Assembly: GCA_018971065.1 (NCBI GenBank)
Contig: JAGWVC010000030.1
Coordinates: forward strand, 1-37,835
Direction of reading: 5' to 3'
DNA from: Sphingomonadales bacterium
GTDB taxonomy: Bacteria; Pseudomonadota; Alphaproteobacteria; Sphingomonadales; Sphingomonadaceae
Length of the DNA: 37,835 bases
In this document: in pieces, positions 30,706-37,835 of the stretch
Layout: each line of letters opens with the position of its first letter
Numbering within the stretch: the stretch's first letter is position 1
The notes under the pieces: model-generated
Told to the model about the DNA's origin: nothing
Seen by the model: only the letters and a program-made list of their open reading frames with translations
Databases searched by the model: none
Program-made: the position numbers and the translations under genes

Positions 30706-33231
30706 TTGGCTGCCATTTCCATGACGACGCCGCGCCGCAACCGCATGATCGCGCTGCTGGGCGCCACCGCCATTGCCATTCCGCTGTGCGCCGGCGCCGC
30801 CTTCGCCGCCGAGCCTGCCGCCCCGGCAGCGACCACCCCGGCCGGCAACGACATCATCGTCACCGCGCAGCGCCGGTCGGAACGGCTGGAAGAAGTGCCG
30901 ATGACCGTGCAGGTGGTCAGCCAGGAAACGCTGAGCAAGGCCGGCGTCAACACCGTGCGCGAACTCGCCAACGTCACCACCGGTTTCCAGGTGGGCAACT
31001 CCGGATCGTACCCGCAGCCGGCCATTCGCGGCATCACCACGATCAACGCCGGCGCCTACGAGAACAACGTCGCGCTGTTCGTCGATGGCCTTTACCAGTA
31101 CGTCCCGCAGGTGCTGAACATGGACCTGCCGAACGTGCAGAACATCCAGGTGCTGAAGGGGCCGCAAAGCACGCTGTTCGGCCGCAACGCCACCGGCGGC
31201 GCCATCCTGATCGACACGCTGGACCCGACCCGCAAGACCAGCGGCCAGTTCGAGGCGACTTATGCCCGCTTCAACGACATGCGCTTTCGCGGCTATGTCG
31301 CCGGGCCGCTCAGCGACAGCGTCGGCTTCAGCGTGGCCGGCACCTATCGCAAGACCGACGGCTACTACAAGATCGCCAGCCGGGTCACGCCGGGCGCGTT
31401 CGACGGCAACGGCCTCGGCCTCACCCAGAACTCGATCCGCGCCAAGCTGAAGTTCGACCTTTCGCCCAGCTTCCGCGCCACGCTCGGCTATTCGTGGCTG
31501 CGCGCCAGCGATCCGCGCGGCGTGGTGTTCACGCCGATCGAACAGGTGGCGACGCCTTACACCGGCACGGCCAACAGCTATCGCCCCACCGGCCTGGGCC
31601 AGGTCGCGGGTGACGTGTTCCAGCTCGACGAGCGCGAACACGAAGGCTCGCTGAAGCTCGAATGGGATACCGGCATCGGCATGCTGAAATCGCTGACCGG
31701 CTACACCTATTCGCGTCTGCTGACCGACTTCGACTCGGGCGGCACTTACGCGGCGGACAACCACTCGTTCTCCGACATCCGCGACAAGGTCTGGCAGGAA
31801 GCGCTCGACTATAACCTGAAGGTCATCCCCAACGTCGATCTGATCGTCGGCGGCACCTACTACAACATCAAGACCAGCGAAGCCCCGGACGGCGCCAACG
31901 CGCTGTTCCTGGCGCCCGCAGGCGCCGCCCCGGGCACACCGATCTCCAGCTACCTGAAGTTCCAGGACATCGACTTCCACCGCAAGAAAGAGGCGATCTC
32001 GGGCTACATCGACGCCACCTGGCACGCCACCAGCCAGCTCAGCATCAACATCGGCGGCCGCTACAGCAGCGAAACCCAGGACGTCGAGGCGCAGAAGAAA
32101 TTCTACTGCACCACGGCGGCGGGCTGCACCGTGGGCGGCGTGCTGATCCCGGTCGGCGGCGTCACCTCGACGCCGTACACCTTCGCCAGTTCGGCGCAGG
32201 GCACCAAGTACAGCAAGTTCACCCCGCGCGCCTCGATCCGCTACGAGATCAGCCCGCGCACCAACGTCTACTTCACCTACTCGCAGGGCTTCCGCAGCGG
32301 TGAATGGAACACCGTGCCGCCGTCGGACACCAACATGGCCGCGTGGAAGACGCTGGGCCAGATCGGTCAGGAATCGGTGGACTCGTTCGAAATCGGCGCG
32401 AAGACGGCCAACAGCCGGTTCCATGCCGAACTCTCGGGCTTCTACTACAACTACCACAACCTCCAGGTCAGCGCGACGTCGTTCGACCCGAACACCGGAC
32501 AGGCGCTGGTCAGCCTTCAGTCGATCCCCAAGGCCAAGGTCTACGGCGTCGAGGGCAGCTTCGACTACAAGGTCAACGACCGGTTCAACGTCCGTGGCGG
32601 CGCCACCTGGCTGCACGCCCGCTATGGCGACGGCGCGGTGTTCATCGGCACCAGCGTCAACGTCAACGGCACCGGCTACAGCAACAATGCCGACCCGATC
32701 CGGAACCTGCCCAACCTGACGTCGCAGGCACAGAACCTCTCCGGCCTGCAGATGTCGCGCGCGCCCAACTTCACCGCGTTCGTCGGCTTCGACTACAAGG
32801 TGCCGCTGCACACCGGCAGTCTGACCATCGCGGGCAACATCAAGTACACCGACAGCTATGTCGTCACCAACCCCTCGGTCTGGGGCGGTGAGCCGCTGGC
32901 ATCCTACGAATGCAAGAACGGCACACGACCGCAGACCGCCCCGGCCTGCGCCAGCATCCCGTTCGTCAGCACCAGCTATCTGCCCAACAACGGCATCGAC
33001 CTGGCCGGATCGCCTTACGCGGCCCGCGCCAGCGAGCAACGCGCCCGCCAGTCGAAGTATGCGCTGGTCAACGCGTCGATCACCTGGAACGACCCCACCG
33101 AACACTACTACATCCGCCTGTGGGGCAACAACCTGACCGACATCCTCTATCGCCAGCACTACAACCCGACCGGCTACTCGCCGATCGCGGAGCCGCGCAC
33201 TTACGGCGGGACGATGGGCTACAAGTTCTGA
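30706..33231 (+). CDS. TonB-dependent outer-membrane receptor
   Basis: An 841-residue outer-membrane receptor. The signal peptide covers about residues 1-34 (hydrophobic stretch MIALLGATAIAIPLCAG, AFA cleavage), followed by a TonB box (IIVTAQRR, about residues 50-57), the plug domain (AIRGITT; VLKGPQSTLFGRNATGG) and a long beta-barrel ending in the aromatic GYKF. The start is TTG at 30706 because GGGAGAG lies just before; ATG at 30721 is the alternative. Receptors of this size beside degradation genes in sphingomonads are thought to import bulky hydrophobic compounds rather than only siderophores. That fits the island, and no siderophore genes are seen. Confidence 0.92.
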   Translation: MAAISMTTPRRNRMIALLGATAIAIPLCAGAAFAAEPAAPAATTPAGNDIIVTAQRRSERLEEVPMTVQVVSQETLSKAGVNTVRELANVTTGFQVGNSGSYPQPAIRGITTINAGAYENNVALFVDGLYQYVPQVLNMDLPNVQNIQVLKGPQSTLFGRNATGGAILIDTLDPTRKTSGQFEATYARFNDMRFRGYVAGPLSDSVGFSVAGTYRKTDGYYKIASRVTPGAFDGNGLGLTQNSIRAKLKFDLSPSFRATLGYSWLRASDPRGVVFTPIEQVATPYTGTANSYRPTGLGQVAGDVFQLDEREHEGSLKLEWDTGIGMLKSLTGYTYSRLLTDFDSGGTYAADNHSFSDIRDKVWQEALDYNLKVIPNVDLIVGGTYYNIKTSEAPDGANALFLAPAGAAPGTPISSYLKFQDIDFHRKKEAISGYIDATWHATSQLSINIGGRYSSETQDVEAQKKFYCTTAAGCTVGGVLIPVGGVTSTPYTFASSAQGTKYSKFTPRASIRYEISPRTNVYFTYSQGFRSGEWNTVPPSDTNMAAWKTLGQIGQESVDSFEIGAKTANSRFHAELSGFYYNYHNLQVSATSFDPNTGQALVSLQSIPKAKVYGVEGSFDYKVNDRFNVRGGATWLHARYGDGAVFIGTSVNVNGTGYSNNADPIRNLPNLTSQAQNLSGLQMSRAPNFTAFVGFDYKVPLHTGSLTIAGNIKYTDSYVVTNPSVWGGEPLASYECKNGTRPQTAPACASIPFVSTSYLPNNGIDLAGSPYAARASEQRARQSKYALVNASITWNDPTEHYYIRLWGNNLTDILYRQHYNPTGYSPIAEPRTYGGTMGYKF

Positions 33232-33254
33232 TCTTCCCACAAGGAAAATGGCAG

Positions 33255-33278
33255 CGGCCGGGGAGCAATCCCCGGCCG
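33255..33278 (+). terminator. Rho-independent-like terminator after the TonB receptor
   Basis: CGGCCGGGGA (33255-33264), loop GCAA and TCCCCGGCCG (33269-33278) form a perfect 10-bp, very G+C-rich stem, 23 bases after the receptor stop. Only a weak T stretch (ACTTTC) follows, but the stem is strong enough to end or slow transcription. It separates the right-arm operon from the SDR gene. Confidence 0.75.
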
Positions 33279-33423
33279 ACTTTCATGGCGGGAGGGCAAT
33301 CTGCTCCCTCAGCGTCGGGCGTGGCCTCGACGGGCTTCGCCAGCATCCCCAGCCGGCACTTGCCACACCGCTTTTCCCACCCGCGCGCGCCTTCGCGCTT
33401 GCCTGCATGCGGCAATCGCGGCA

Positions 33424-33452
33424 TGAACAATGCAACACATAAATGTCATTAT
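33424..33452 (+). promoter_or_regulatory. Putative promoter of the SDR gene with ACAATGCA element
   Basis: TGAACA (33424-33429), 17 bases and CATTAT (33447-33452) form a probable promoter, with ACAATGCA at 33427-33434 overlapping the -35 end. The same ACAATGCA, spacing and CATTAT occur in the minus-strand promoter of Rieske B (2299-2327). A leader of about 20 bases leads to the ATG. Confidence 0.4.
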
Positions 33453-33478
33453 TCGCGGCATGGGCGATGGGGAGCAGC

Positions 33479-34309
33479 ATGGAGCATATTTCCGCCAAAT
33501 CGATCATCGTCACCGGCGCCGGCAGCGGCTTCGGCAGGCTCACTGCCGAAAAGCTGGCTGCGGCCGGCGCGCGGCTGACATGCATCGATATCAACGGCGA
33601 TGCGGCCGAGTCCACTGCCGCCGCGATCCGCGCCGCCGGTGGCGCAGCCCAGGCAGTCCAAGCCGACGTCACCGCGTTCGCGGACATGCAGGCCGCCGCC
33701 GCCGCGGCGGTCGATGCGTTCGGCGCCATCGACGTCATGGTCAACAACGCCGGGATCATGCCGCTCGCCTTCGTCGCCGACCATGCCGACGCACTCGCTG
33801 CCTGGCAGCGCTGTATCGACATCAACTTCAAGGGCGTCATGCACGGCTCGCTGGCGGTGCACGACCAGATGATCGCGCAAGGTCGCGGGCACATCGTCAA
33901 CCTGTCGTCGATCTACGGGAACCGCCCCACCGCCGGCGCCGCCGTCTATGGCGCCACCAAGGCTGCGGTCGACTATTTCAGCCATGCCTTGCGTCAGGAA
34001 ACACGCGGCAAGATCAAGGTCACGGTGGTCAAACCCACCGGGGTGATCGCCACCGGCCTTGGCGACACCGTCGTCAACAAGGCCGCGGGTGGCCCGATCG
34101 TCGGGCACAATCTGGCCGAATTCTATGCCGACTATGGCCGCTGGGCCGGCGGCGAGGGCGGCGATCTGGCCGATGCCGCCAGCCCCGCCTACGCGTTCCT
34201 GGCGCCCGATCACATCGCCGATGCCATCGTCCACGTCATCGCCCAGCCGTGGGGCGTGTCGATCAGCGACGTGACCGTGCGCGCCACCGGCGATCACTAC
34301 GTCAATTGA
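33479..34309 (+). CDS. Short-chain dehydrogenase/reductase (classical SDR)
   Basis: A 276-residue classical SDR with TGAGSGFG at 12-19, NNAG at 89-92, S143/S144 and Y157-x3-K161 (YGATK). D38 after the second strand (CIDIN) favours NAD(H). The C-terminal portion (residues 195-276) is longer and more variable than usual and includes a glycine-rich stretch (GGPIVGHN). ATG at 33479 is preferred since GGGGAG stands six bases before; earlier in-frame ATGs at 33443 and 33467 have no such site. It is a single gene between the receptor terminator and the convergent nitroreductase, 9 bases from the latter's stop. Confidence 0.87.
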   Translation: MEHISAKSIIVTGAGSGFGRLTAEKLAAAGARLTCIDINGDAAESTAAAIRAAGGAAQAVQADVTAFADMQAAAAAAVDAFGAIDVMVNNAGIMPLAFVADHADALAAWQRCIDINFKGVMHGSLAVHDQMIAQGRGHIVNLSSIYGNRPTAGAAVYGATKAAVDYFSHALRQETRGKIKVTVVKPTGVIATGLGDTVVNKAAGGPIVGHNLAEFYADYGRWAGGEGGDLADAASPAYAFLAPDHIADAIVHVIAQPWGVSISDVTVRATGDHYVN

Positions 34310-34318
34310 ACCGGCGCC

Positions 34319-34957
34319 TTACCACCGGTTCCAGTGGGTGATCTCGCTGACCGGGGGCCGCGTTGCGCGCTTGAAATCGGTCCCCCGGGTGTACCCGACC
34401 GGCAGCATCGCCACCTGCATCACGTTGTCCGGAATGCCCAGCAGCGCCGCCGCCTCGGCCTCGCGCAGCAGGTGCAGCGTGGTCAGCGTCGAACCGAGCC
34501 CCCGGGCGCGCAGGGCGAGCTGGAAGCTCCACACCGCCGGATAGATCGAGCCGAAGTAGCCTGCCGCCGCCATCGCCGGCGCGCCATCGTCAAGCCGGCC
34601 CTCCACGCACGGGATCACCAGTGCCGGCACGCGCGCCATATTCTCCGCCAGCCACACCGCCGAATCGAACACGCGCAACGTCTGCGCGTCGCCGCCCTGT
34701 TCCGCCGCCGCCCGCGCCGCGACCAGGTAGTCGCGCGCGCAGGCCTTGTAGATTTCGGCCAGCCCGGCGCGGGTGGCGGCATCGTCCACCACCAGCCAGC
34801 GCCAGGTCTGCCGGTTGCTGCCGGTGGGCGCCTGCACCGCCAGTTCCAGGCACTGTTCGATCACCGCGCGCGGCACCGGCCGGTCAAGATCGAGCCGCTT
34901 GCGCACCGCCCGCGTGGTGGCAAGCAGTTCGTCGATCATGGCGATATCGAAAATCAT
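34319..34957 (-). CDS. Nitroreductase-family flavoprotein
   Basis: A 212-residue FMN-dependent protein of the nitroreductase fold. TTRAVRKRLD is the N-terminal FMN-phosphate motif, APTGSNRQTW (about 38-47) the flavin pocket, and the GIPDNVMQVAMLPVGY segment with an arginine-rich C-terminus closes the fold. It may reduce nitro or quinone groups or act as an ene-reductase or dehydrogenase on an enone; relatives in catabolic clusters are not only detoxifying. ATG at 34957 overlaps the stop of the SnoaL-like gene (ATGA) with AGATCGGGG before. It is the last gene of the P450 operon and convergent with the SDR. Confidence 0.83.
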   Translation of the reverse strand: MIFDIAMIDELLATTRAVRKRLDLDRPVPRAVIEQCLELAVQAPTGSNRQTWRWLVVDDAATRAGLAEIYKACARDYLVAARAAAEQGGDAQTLRVFDSAVWLAENMARVPALVIPCVEGRLDDGAPAMAAAGYFGSIYPAVWSFQLALRARGLGSTLTTLHLLREAEAAALLGIPDNVMQVAMLPVGYTRGTDFKRATRPPVSEITHWNRW

Positions 34958-35319
34958 GCCCCGATCTCGTGGGTATAGACCTCGTTCACGGCGATTTCCT
35001 GCCCGCGCAATTGCACGAAATCGAACCCGCGCAGCTTGCGGCCACCCTCGAATTCGCAGAACCATCGCGCGCAGAAGCCGCCGGGGATCGCCCAGAGTTC
35101 GTCCGACCAGTAGCGCCACGCCGGTACCACCGGGAACATCCTGCCCAGATAGCCTTCCAGCGCGGCGCGGCCCGCCAGCCCCCGCGCGGTCGCCGCATCC
35201 ATGAAGCGGCAATCCTCCGTATACATCGCGGCGATTGCCGGAATGTCCTTGCGGGTCCAGGCGTCCAGCCAGGCATCATTGAACGCCGACAATTCGGCAT
35301 GCGTGGTCAGGTCCATCAT
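34954..35319 (-). CDS. SnoaL-like (NTF2-fold) protein
   Basis: A 121-residue small NTF2-fold protein: paired helices (AELSAFNDAWLDAWTRKDI), MYTEDCRFMD, an inner sheet (YWSDELWAIPGG, WFCEFEGG) and a closing strand. It would bind a small or cyclic ligand and may isomerise or cyclise it. ATG at 35319 overlaps the stop of the upstream DUF7064-like gene (ATGA), and its own stop overlaps the nitroreductase start, so all three are coupled. It is unlike the SnoaL protein at 24191 in length and sequence. The function is unknown. Confidence 0.82.
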   Translation of the reverse strand: MMDLTTHAELSAFNDAWLDAWTRKDIPAIAAMYTEDCRFMDAATARGLAGRAALEGYLGRMFPVVPAWRYWSDELWAIPGGFCARWFCEFEGGRKLRGFDFVQLRGQEIAVNEVYTHEIGA

Positions 35320-36440
35320 TTCGCTCCATCCGTCATCCCGGTCATCCCCGCCGGCGCATAGGGACCGACGTGGACCTGCTCGAACACGCCGACGCCTCTG
35401 CGGGTGCCATCATCGACCCGCACCACCTGCTGGGTGTGGAAATTGGCGGGCTGCAACATATCGAGCGCGTCGGGATCGATGCTCTCATGCCCGGTCGCCA
35501 GTTCGCCCTTCCAGCAGCCGTGCCCCCATTCCGGATGGCTGTAGCCGATCCCGCGCATCTGGAAGCGCAGCAGCGGCTCCATCGCCACCCGCCGCGCCGC
35601 GCCGTCGTGGTCAACCAGGTCGATCGCCATCGACTTCGCCAGCCGCGTGCCGGGAAACCAGCTCACCTGATGCCGGCATGTCGCCAGCCGCCGCGCCAGC
35701 CCATCCTCGGCTTCGGGCAAATCGGGTTCGCCGGGATAGAGCGGCGCCACCAGCGCCTCGCGGTGCAGCACCGAGCCGTCGCCGTGATCATAGAAGATCG
35801 CCTGCGAGACGTGGTCGTCCCAGAACAGCGGCGCCCAGAAGAACGTCGAGCCGCCATAGGGATTGGGCGCGCCGCCGGTATCCGGCTCGCCCACCTTGCG
35901 CACCCCCCACGAACGGTCCTTCACCCCGAAGCAGGTTTCGGGATCGATCGTCAGGTCACCGTCCGGGGTGCGGATCGTGCCGCTCCACCGGCCGAACACG
36001 TCGAAACGCGTGGTGTCCATGATGCGGCGTGGCCCGCTCCACAGCGTCTGGCGCGCTTCCTCGATCGCCGCTGTCCGCGCCGAAAACGTCAAATCGCAGG
36101 CCAGACCGCTGGCGTTGTCGTCCAGCACGATCCGGGTCCGCCGCATGGGCACCGGAATTTCCAGCCGCAGCGGCCCCGCCGACATGTCGGTGCGCTCGCG
36201 CGGCGCCCGCCGGGAAGCGAAGAACGAATGCTGCAGCCCGCCGCGCCGGCGAACGCTGAACGCGCAATCGAGGATGCCGCGATGCGGATAGACGCCCATC
36301 GCCGCGCCGAAATAGTATTCGCCGTCGTTGGCAAAGCCGCAGAACCAGAAGCGGTCGTAGGCGTTGCGATCGGTGGTTGCCGGATGCGCAATCGGCTCCA
36401 CCGTCTGGTGGATCGGGAAGTCGTCGAGCGTGTTCAGCAT
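35316..36440 (-). CDS. CrtC/AttH-like lipocalin-fold protein (DUF7064/7065 type)
   Basis: A 374-residue protein with no signal peptide or membrane segments. The block KDRSWGVR (174-181) and the surrounding beta-rich pattern (FGRWSGTIR, STFFWAPLFW, WGHGCWKGEL) are typical of the DUF7064/7065 or CrtC-like family, related to carotenoid hydratase CrtC and AttH. Members may hydrate, hold or isomerise a lipophilic terpenoid. This fits the neighbouring P450. ATG at 36440 lies 10 bases after the P450 stop and has GAGGGT upstream. The name is a family guess from motifs, so confidence in the family is moderate and in function low. Confidence 0.7.
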   Translation of the reverse strand: MLNTLDDFPIHQTVEPIAHPATTDRNAYDRFWFCGFANDGEYYFGAAMGVYPHRGILDCAFSVRRRGGLQHSFFASRRAPRERTDMSAGPLRLEIPVPMRRTRIVLDDNASGLACDLTFSARTAAIEEARQTLWSGPRRIMDTTRFDVFGRWSGTIRTPDGDLTIDPETCFGVKDRSWGVRKVGEPDTGGAPNPYGGSTFFWAPLFWDDHVSQAIFYDHGDGSVLHREALVAPLYPGEPDLPEAEDGLARRLATCRHQVSWFPGTRLAKSMAIDLVDHDGAARRVAMEPLLRFQMRGIGYSHPEWGHGCWKGELATGHESIDPDALDMLQPANFHTQQVVRVDDGTRRGVGVFEQVHVGPYAPAGMTGMTDGAK

Positions 36441-36450
36441 GCGCGGACCC

Positions 36451-37722
36451 TCAGTTCAGCGTGAAACGGATCGGCACCCGCTTCGGCCCGTTGACGAACA
36501 GCGCCTGGCTCATCGCCGGCTCGCCCGCCAGTTCGACCGATTTCAGGTGCGGCAGCAGTTCTTCATAGAGAATGCGCATTTCCAGGCGGCCCAGATACTG
36601 CCCCAGGCACAAGTGCGCGCCATAGCCGAACGCGACATGGCGGTTGGGCTTGCGGTCGATGACAAAGCGATCCGGTTCGGCATAGACCGCCTCGTCGCGG
36701 TTGGCCGAAGCGTAGCACAGCATCAGCCACTCGCCCGCCCCCACCGGAATGCCGCCCACGCTGGTGTCGCGCTGCGCGCGGCGCATGAAGTGCTTGACCG
36801 GCGTGGTCCAGCGGATCGCTTCGTCGATCATGCCGGGCAGCAAGGCGGGATCGGCCTGCAACTTCTTAAACTCGCCGGGATTCTCCGCCAACGCCCACAG
36901 CGCCCCGGCCGTGGATGCCGAGGTGGTATCATGCCCGGCGGTGGCCGAGATGATGTAGTAGCCCATCATTTCCATGTAGGGGATCGGCGCCCCGTCGATC
37001 ACCGCATTGGCAATCACCGAGGCAAGGTCGCCGGTCGGCCGCGTACGCCGCTCGGCGGTCAGCCTGTCGAAATAGGCCATCATCTGCGTGATCGCGGTGC
37101 GGTCCAGCTCGGCGTCCTTGTCCTTGAGACCGAGCTGCGAATTGCCACGGGCGTTGAGGTCGGGGTCGGTGGAGCCGAACATTTCCTGCGTCAGCCGCAG
37201 CATCAATTCCTCGTCCTCCGCAGGGAGACCCATGATCTGCATGATCACCAGCAGGGGATAACGGAACGCGACATCGCGCGCGAAATCGCATGTCCCGCCG
37301 CTCGCCAGCATCTTCTCCACCAGCGTGCGGGCGATGTCACGAATGCGCGGCTCGAATCCCTTGAGGTTGCCCGGCTGGAACCACGAACTGGTCAGCGCGC
37401 GATATTTGCCGTGTTGCGGCGGATCCATGTCAACCAGCGTGCGGATCGGCGAGGAATTGCCGCCGGTAAGCGCCCGCAACTTCTCCAGCGCCACGTTCGG
37501 GGTCAGGACCGAAGTCGGGCCATTGCGAAACAGGTCCGGGTCGCGGCTCACCGCCTGCACGTCGGCATGGCGGGTGACGACACGGAACGGCTCGTAGTCG
37601 GGATCGCGCACCCAGCCCAGCGGATCGTTGGCGCGCAGCCATCGATAGCTCGCGTGGATGCTGCCGTCGGCATAGCAGCGGGGGTCGGTCACGCGTGCGG
37701 CATGTTCGGCCGGAATCGTCAT
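36451..37722 (-). CDS. Cytochrome P450 (class I, soluble)
   Basis: A 423-residue bacterial P450. The I-helix oxygen motif AGHDTTS is at 262-268, the ExxR motif EAIR at 301-304, and the heme-binding FGYGAHLCLG at 365-374 with C372 as ligand. HADVQAVSRDP and DPPQHGKYR are the usual B- and C-helix regions. The end (VNGPKRVPIRF) is like that of the steroid- and terpene-hydroxylating CYP families, although no exact number can be given. It needs a ferredoxin; the one at 2346 is a candidate, at the other end of the window. The ATG at 37722 has a modest AGGA about 13 bases before. It heads the P450-DUF7064-SnoaL-nitroreductase operon. Confidence 0.92.
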   Translation of the reverse strand: MTIPAEHAARVTDPRCYADGSIHASYRWLRANDPLGWVRDPDYEPFRVVTRHADVQAVSRDPDLFRNGPTSVLTPNVALEKLRALTGGNSSPIRTLVDMDPPQHGKYRALTSSWFQPGNLKGFEPRIRDIARTLVEKMLASGGTCDFARDVAFRYPLLVIMQIMGLPAEDEELMLRLTQEMFGSTDPDLNARGNSQLGLKDKDAELDRTAITQMMAYFDRLTAERRTRPTGDLASVIANAVIDGAPIPYMEMMGYYIISATAGHDTTSASTAGALWALAENPGEFKKLQADPALLPGMIDEAIRWTTPVKHFMRRAQRDTSVGGIPVGAGEWLMLCYASANRDEAVYAEPDRFVIDRKPNRHVAFGYGAHLCLGQYLGRLEMRILYEELLPHLKSVELAGEPAMSQALFVNGPKRVPIRFTLN

Positions 37723-37750
37723 GGCAGGCTCGTTCCTGGAGTGATTTCAA

Positions 37751-37769
37751 GTGAAATGGAACATTTCAC
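37751..37769. promoter_or_regulatory. Perfect inverted repeat upstream of the P450 operon (putative operator)
   Basis: GTGAAATG (37751-37758) and CATTTCAC (37762-37769) are exact complements with a 3-base centre GAA, 29 bases before the P450 ATG. It is followed by a direct repeat GGAAAT. It is unlike the TGAAT-N12 palindromes, so this operon may be under another regulator encoded beyond the right edge. Confidence 0.55.
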
Positions 37770-37803
37770 GACCCGGAAATCACGGAAATAAAAAGATTCT
37801 AGA

Positions 37804-37835
37804 GTCGGTTTCGATTCAATCTGAACGAAACCGAC
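37804..37835. promoter_or_regulatory. Long inverted repeat at the window edge
   Basis: GTCGGTTTCG (37804-37813) and CGAAACCGAC (37826-37835) form a perfect 10-bp inverted repeat, with a nested TTCA-ATC-TGAA inside. It lies 82 bases upstream of the P450 start and stops at the window end. It may be an operator of a divergent gene or of the P450 operon, or a terminator of an outside gene; no T-run adjoins it within the window. Confidence 0.45.

Noticed and set aside
30259..33240. A 993-residue open frame on the minus strand opposite the TonB receptor
   Set aside because: It is a shadow of G+C-rich codon use; the plus-strand receptor has signal peptide, TonB box, plug motifs and aromatic C-terminus, and the antisense translation has no recognisable domain.
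1..37835. CRISPR arrays, tRNA or rRNA genes, insertion sequences, phage genes
   Set aside because: I found no repeat-spacer array, no cloverleaf, no transposase-like frame and no terminal repeats; the repeats present are operators or paralogous genes.

Overview
The window is a dense catabolic island, about 38 kb, G+C-rich, with 31 protein genes (one cut by the left edge), no RNA genes, no mobile elements and no gene-free stretch longer than about 300 bases. The style suggests an alphaproteobacterium, most likely a sphingomonad (Sphingobium, Novosphingobium, Sphingopyxis or similar). The reasons are a large TonB-dependent receptor of the type that group carries beside degradation genes, many Rieske oxygenases, acyl-CoA enzymes and SDRs, and ATGA start-stop coupling. 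This assignment is inference.

Left arm (1-6610, mostly minus): the tail of an acyl-CoA dehydrogenase on the plus strand, then two tandem KshA-type Rieske oxygenases, a [2Fe-2S] ferredoxin, a pair of acyl-CoA dehydrogenases and an acyl-CoA ligase. A divergent degenerate amidohydrolase-like gene follows (6722-7576). It meets, tail to tail, a minus-strand pair: a small helical protein and an APH-type phosphotransferase. Next come a TetR regulator (9144-9890) and a tightly coupled minus-strand operon: KstD-like flavoprotein, DUF35 protein, SCP2-type thiolase, SDR (10018-14055). An acyl-CoA ligase plus an isomerase-type crotonase form another minus operon (14133-16726).

Centre (16937-24097): MFS transporter, luciferase-like oxidoreductase and SDR overlap by 4 bases, followed by an aldehyde dehydrogenase. 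An AraC-type regulator lies divergent from a Baeyer-Villiger monooxygenase. The monooxygenase is followed by a SnoaL-like protein, an EthD-like small protein and an epoxide hydrolase.

Right arm (26203-37722): two paralogous ring-hydroxylating-type Rieske proteins without beta subunits, an enoyl-CoA hydratase, a cupin and a TonB-dependent receptor closed by a strong terminator. Then come an SDR and a convergent minus-strand operon of P450, CrtC/DUF7064-like protein, SnoaL-like protein and nitroreductase.

Together the genes read as uptake (TonB receptor, MFS), oxygenation (four Rieske proteins, P450, BVMO), oxidation (SDRs, ALDH, KstD-like) and CoA-dependent side-chain or ring shortening (ligases, dehydrogenases, hydratase/isomerase, thiolase). 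KshA-like plus KstD-like enzymes point to a steroid or steroid-like polycyclic terpenoid. The substrate is not proven, and no aromatic ring-cleavage enzyme or ferredoxin reductase is present here. The most novel signal is a repeated 22-bp palindrome (half-sites TGAAT or GCAAT, 12-bp spacer) upstream of several of these units and of the TetR gene itself, which suggests one regulon.
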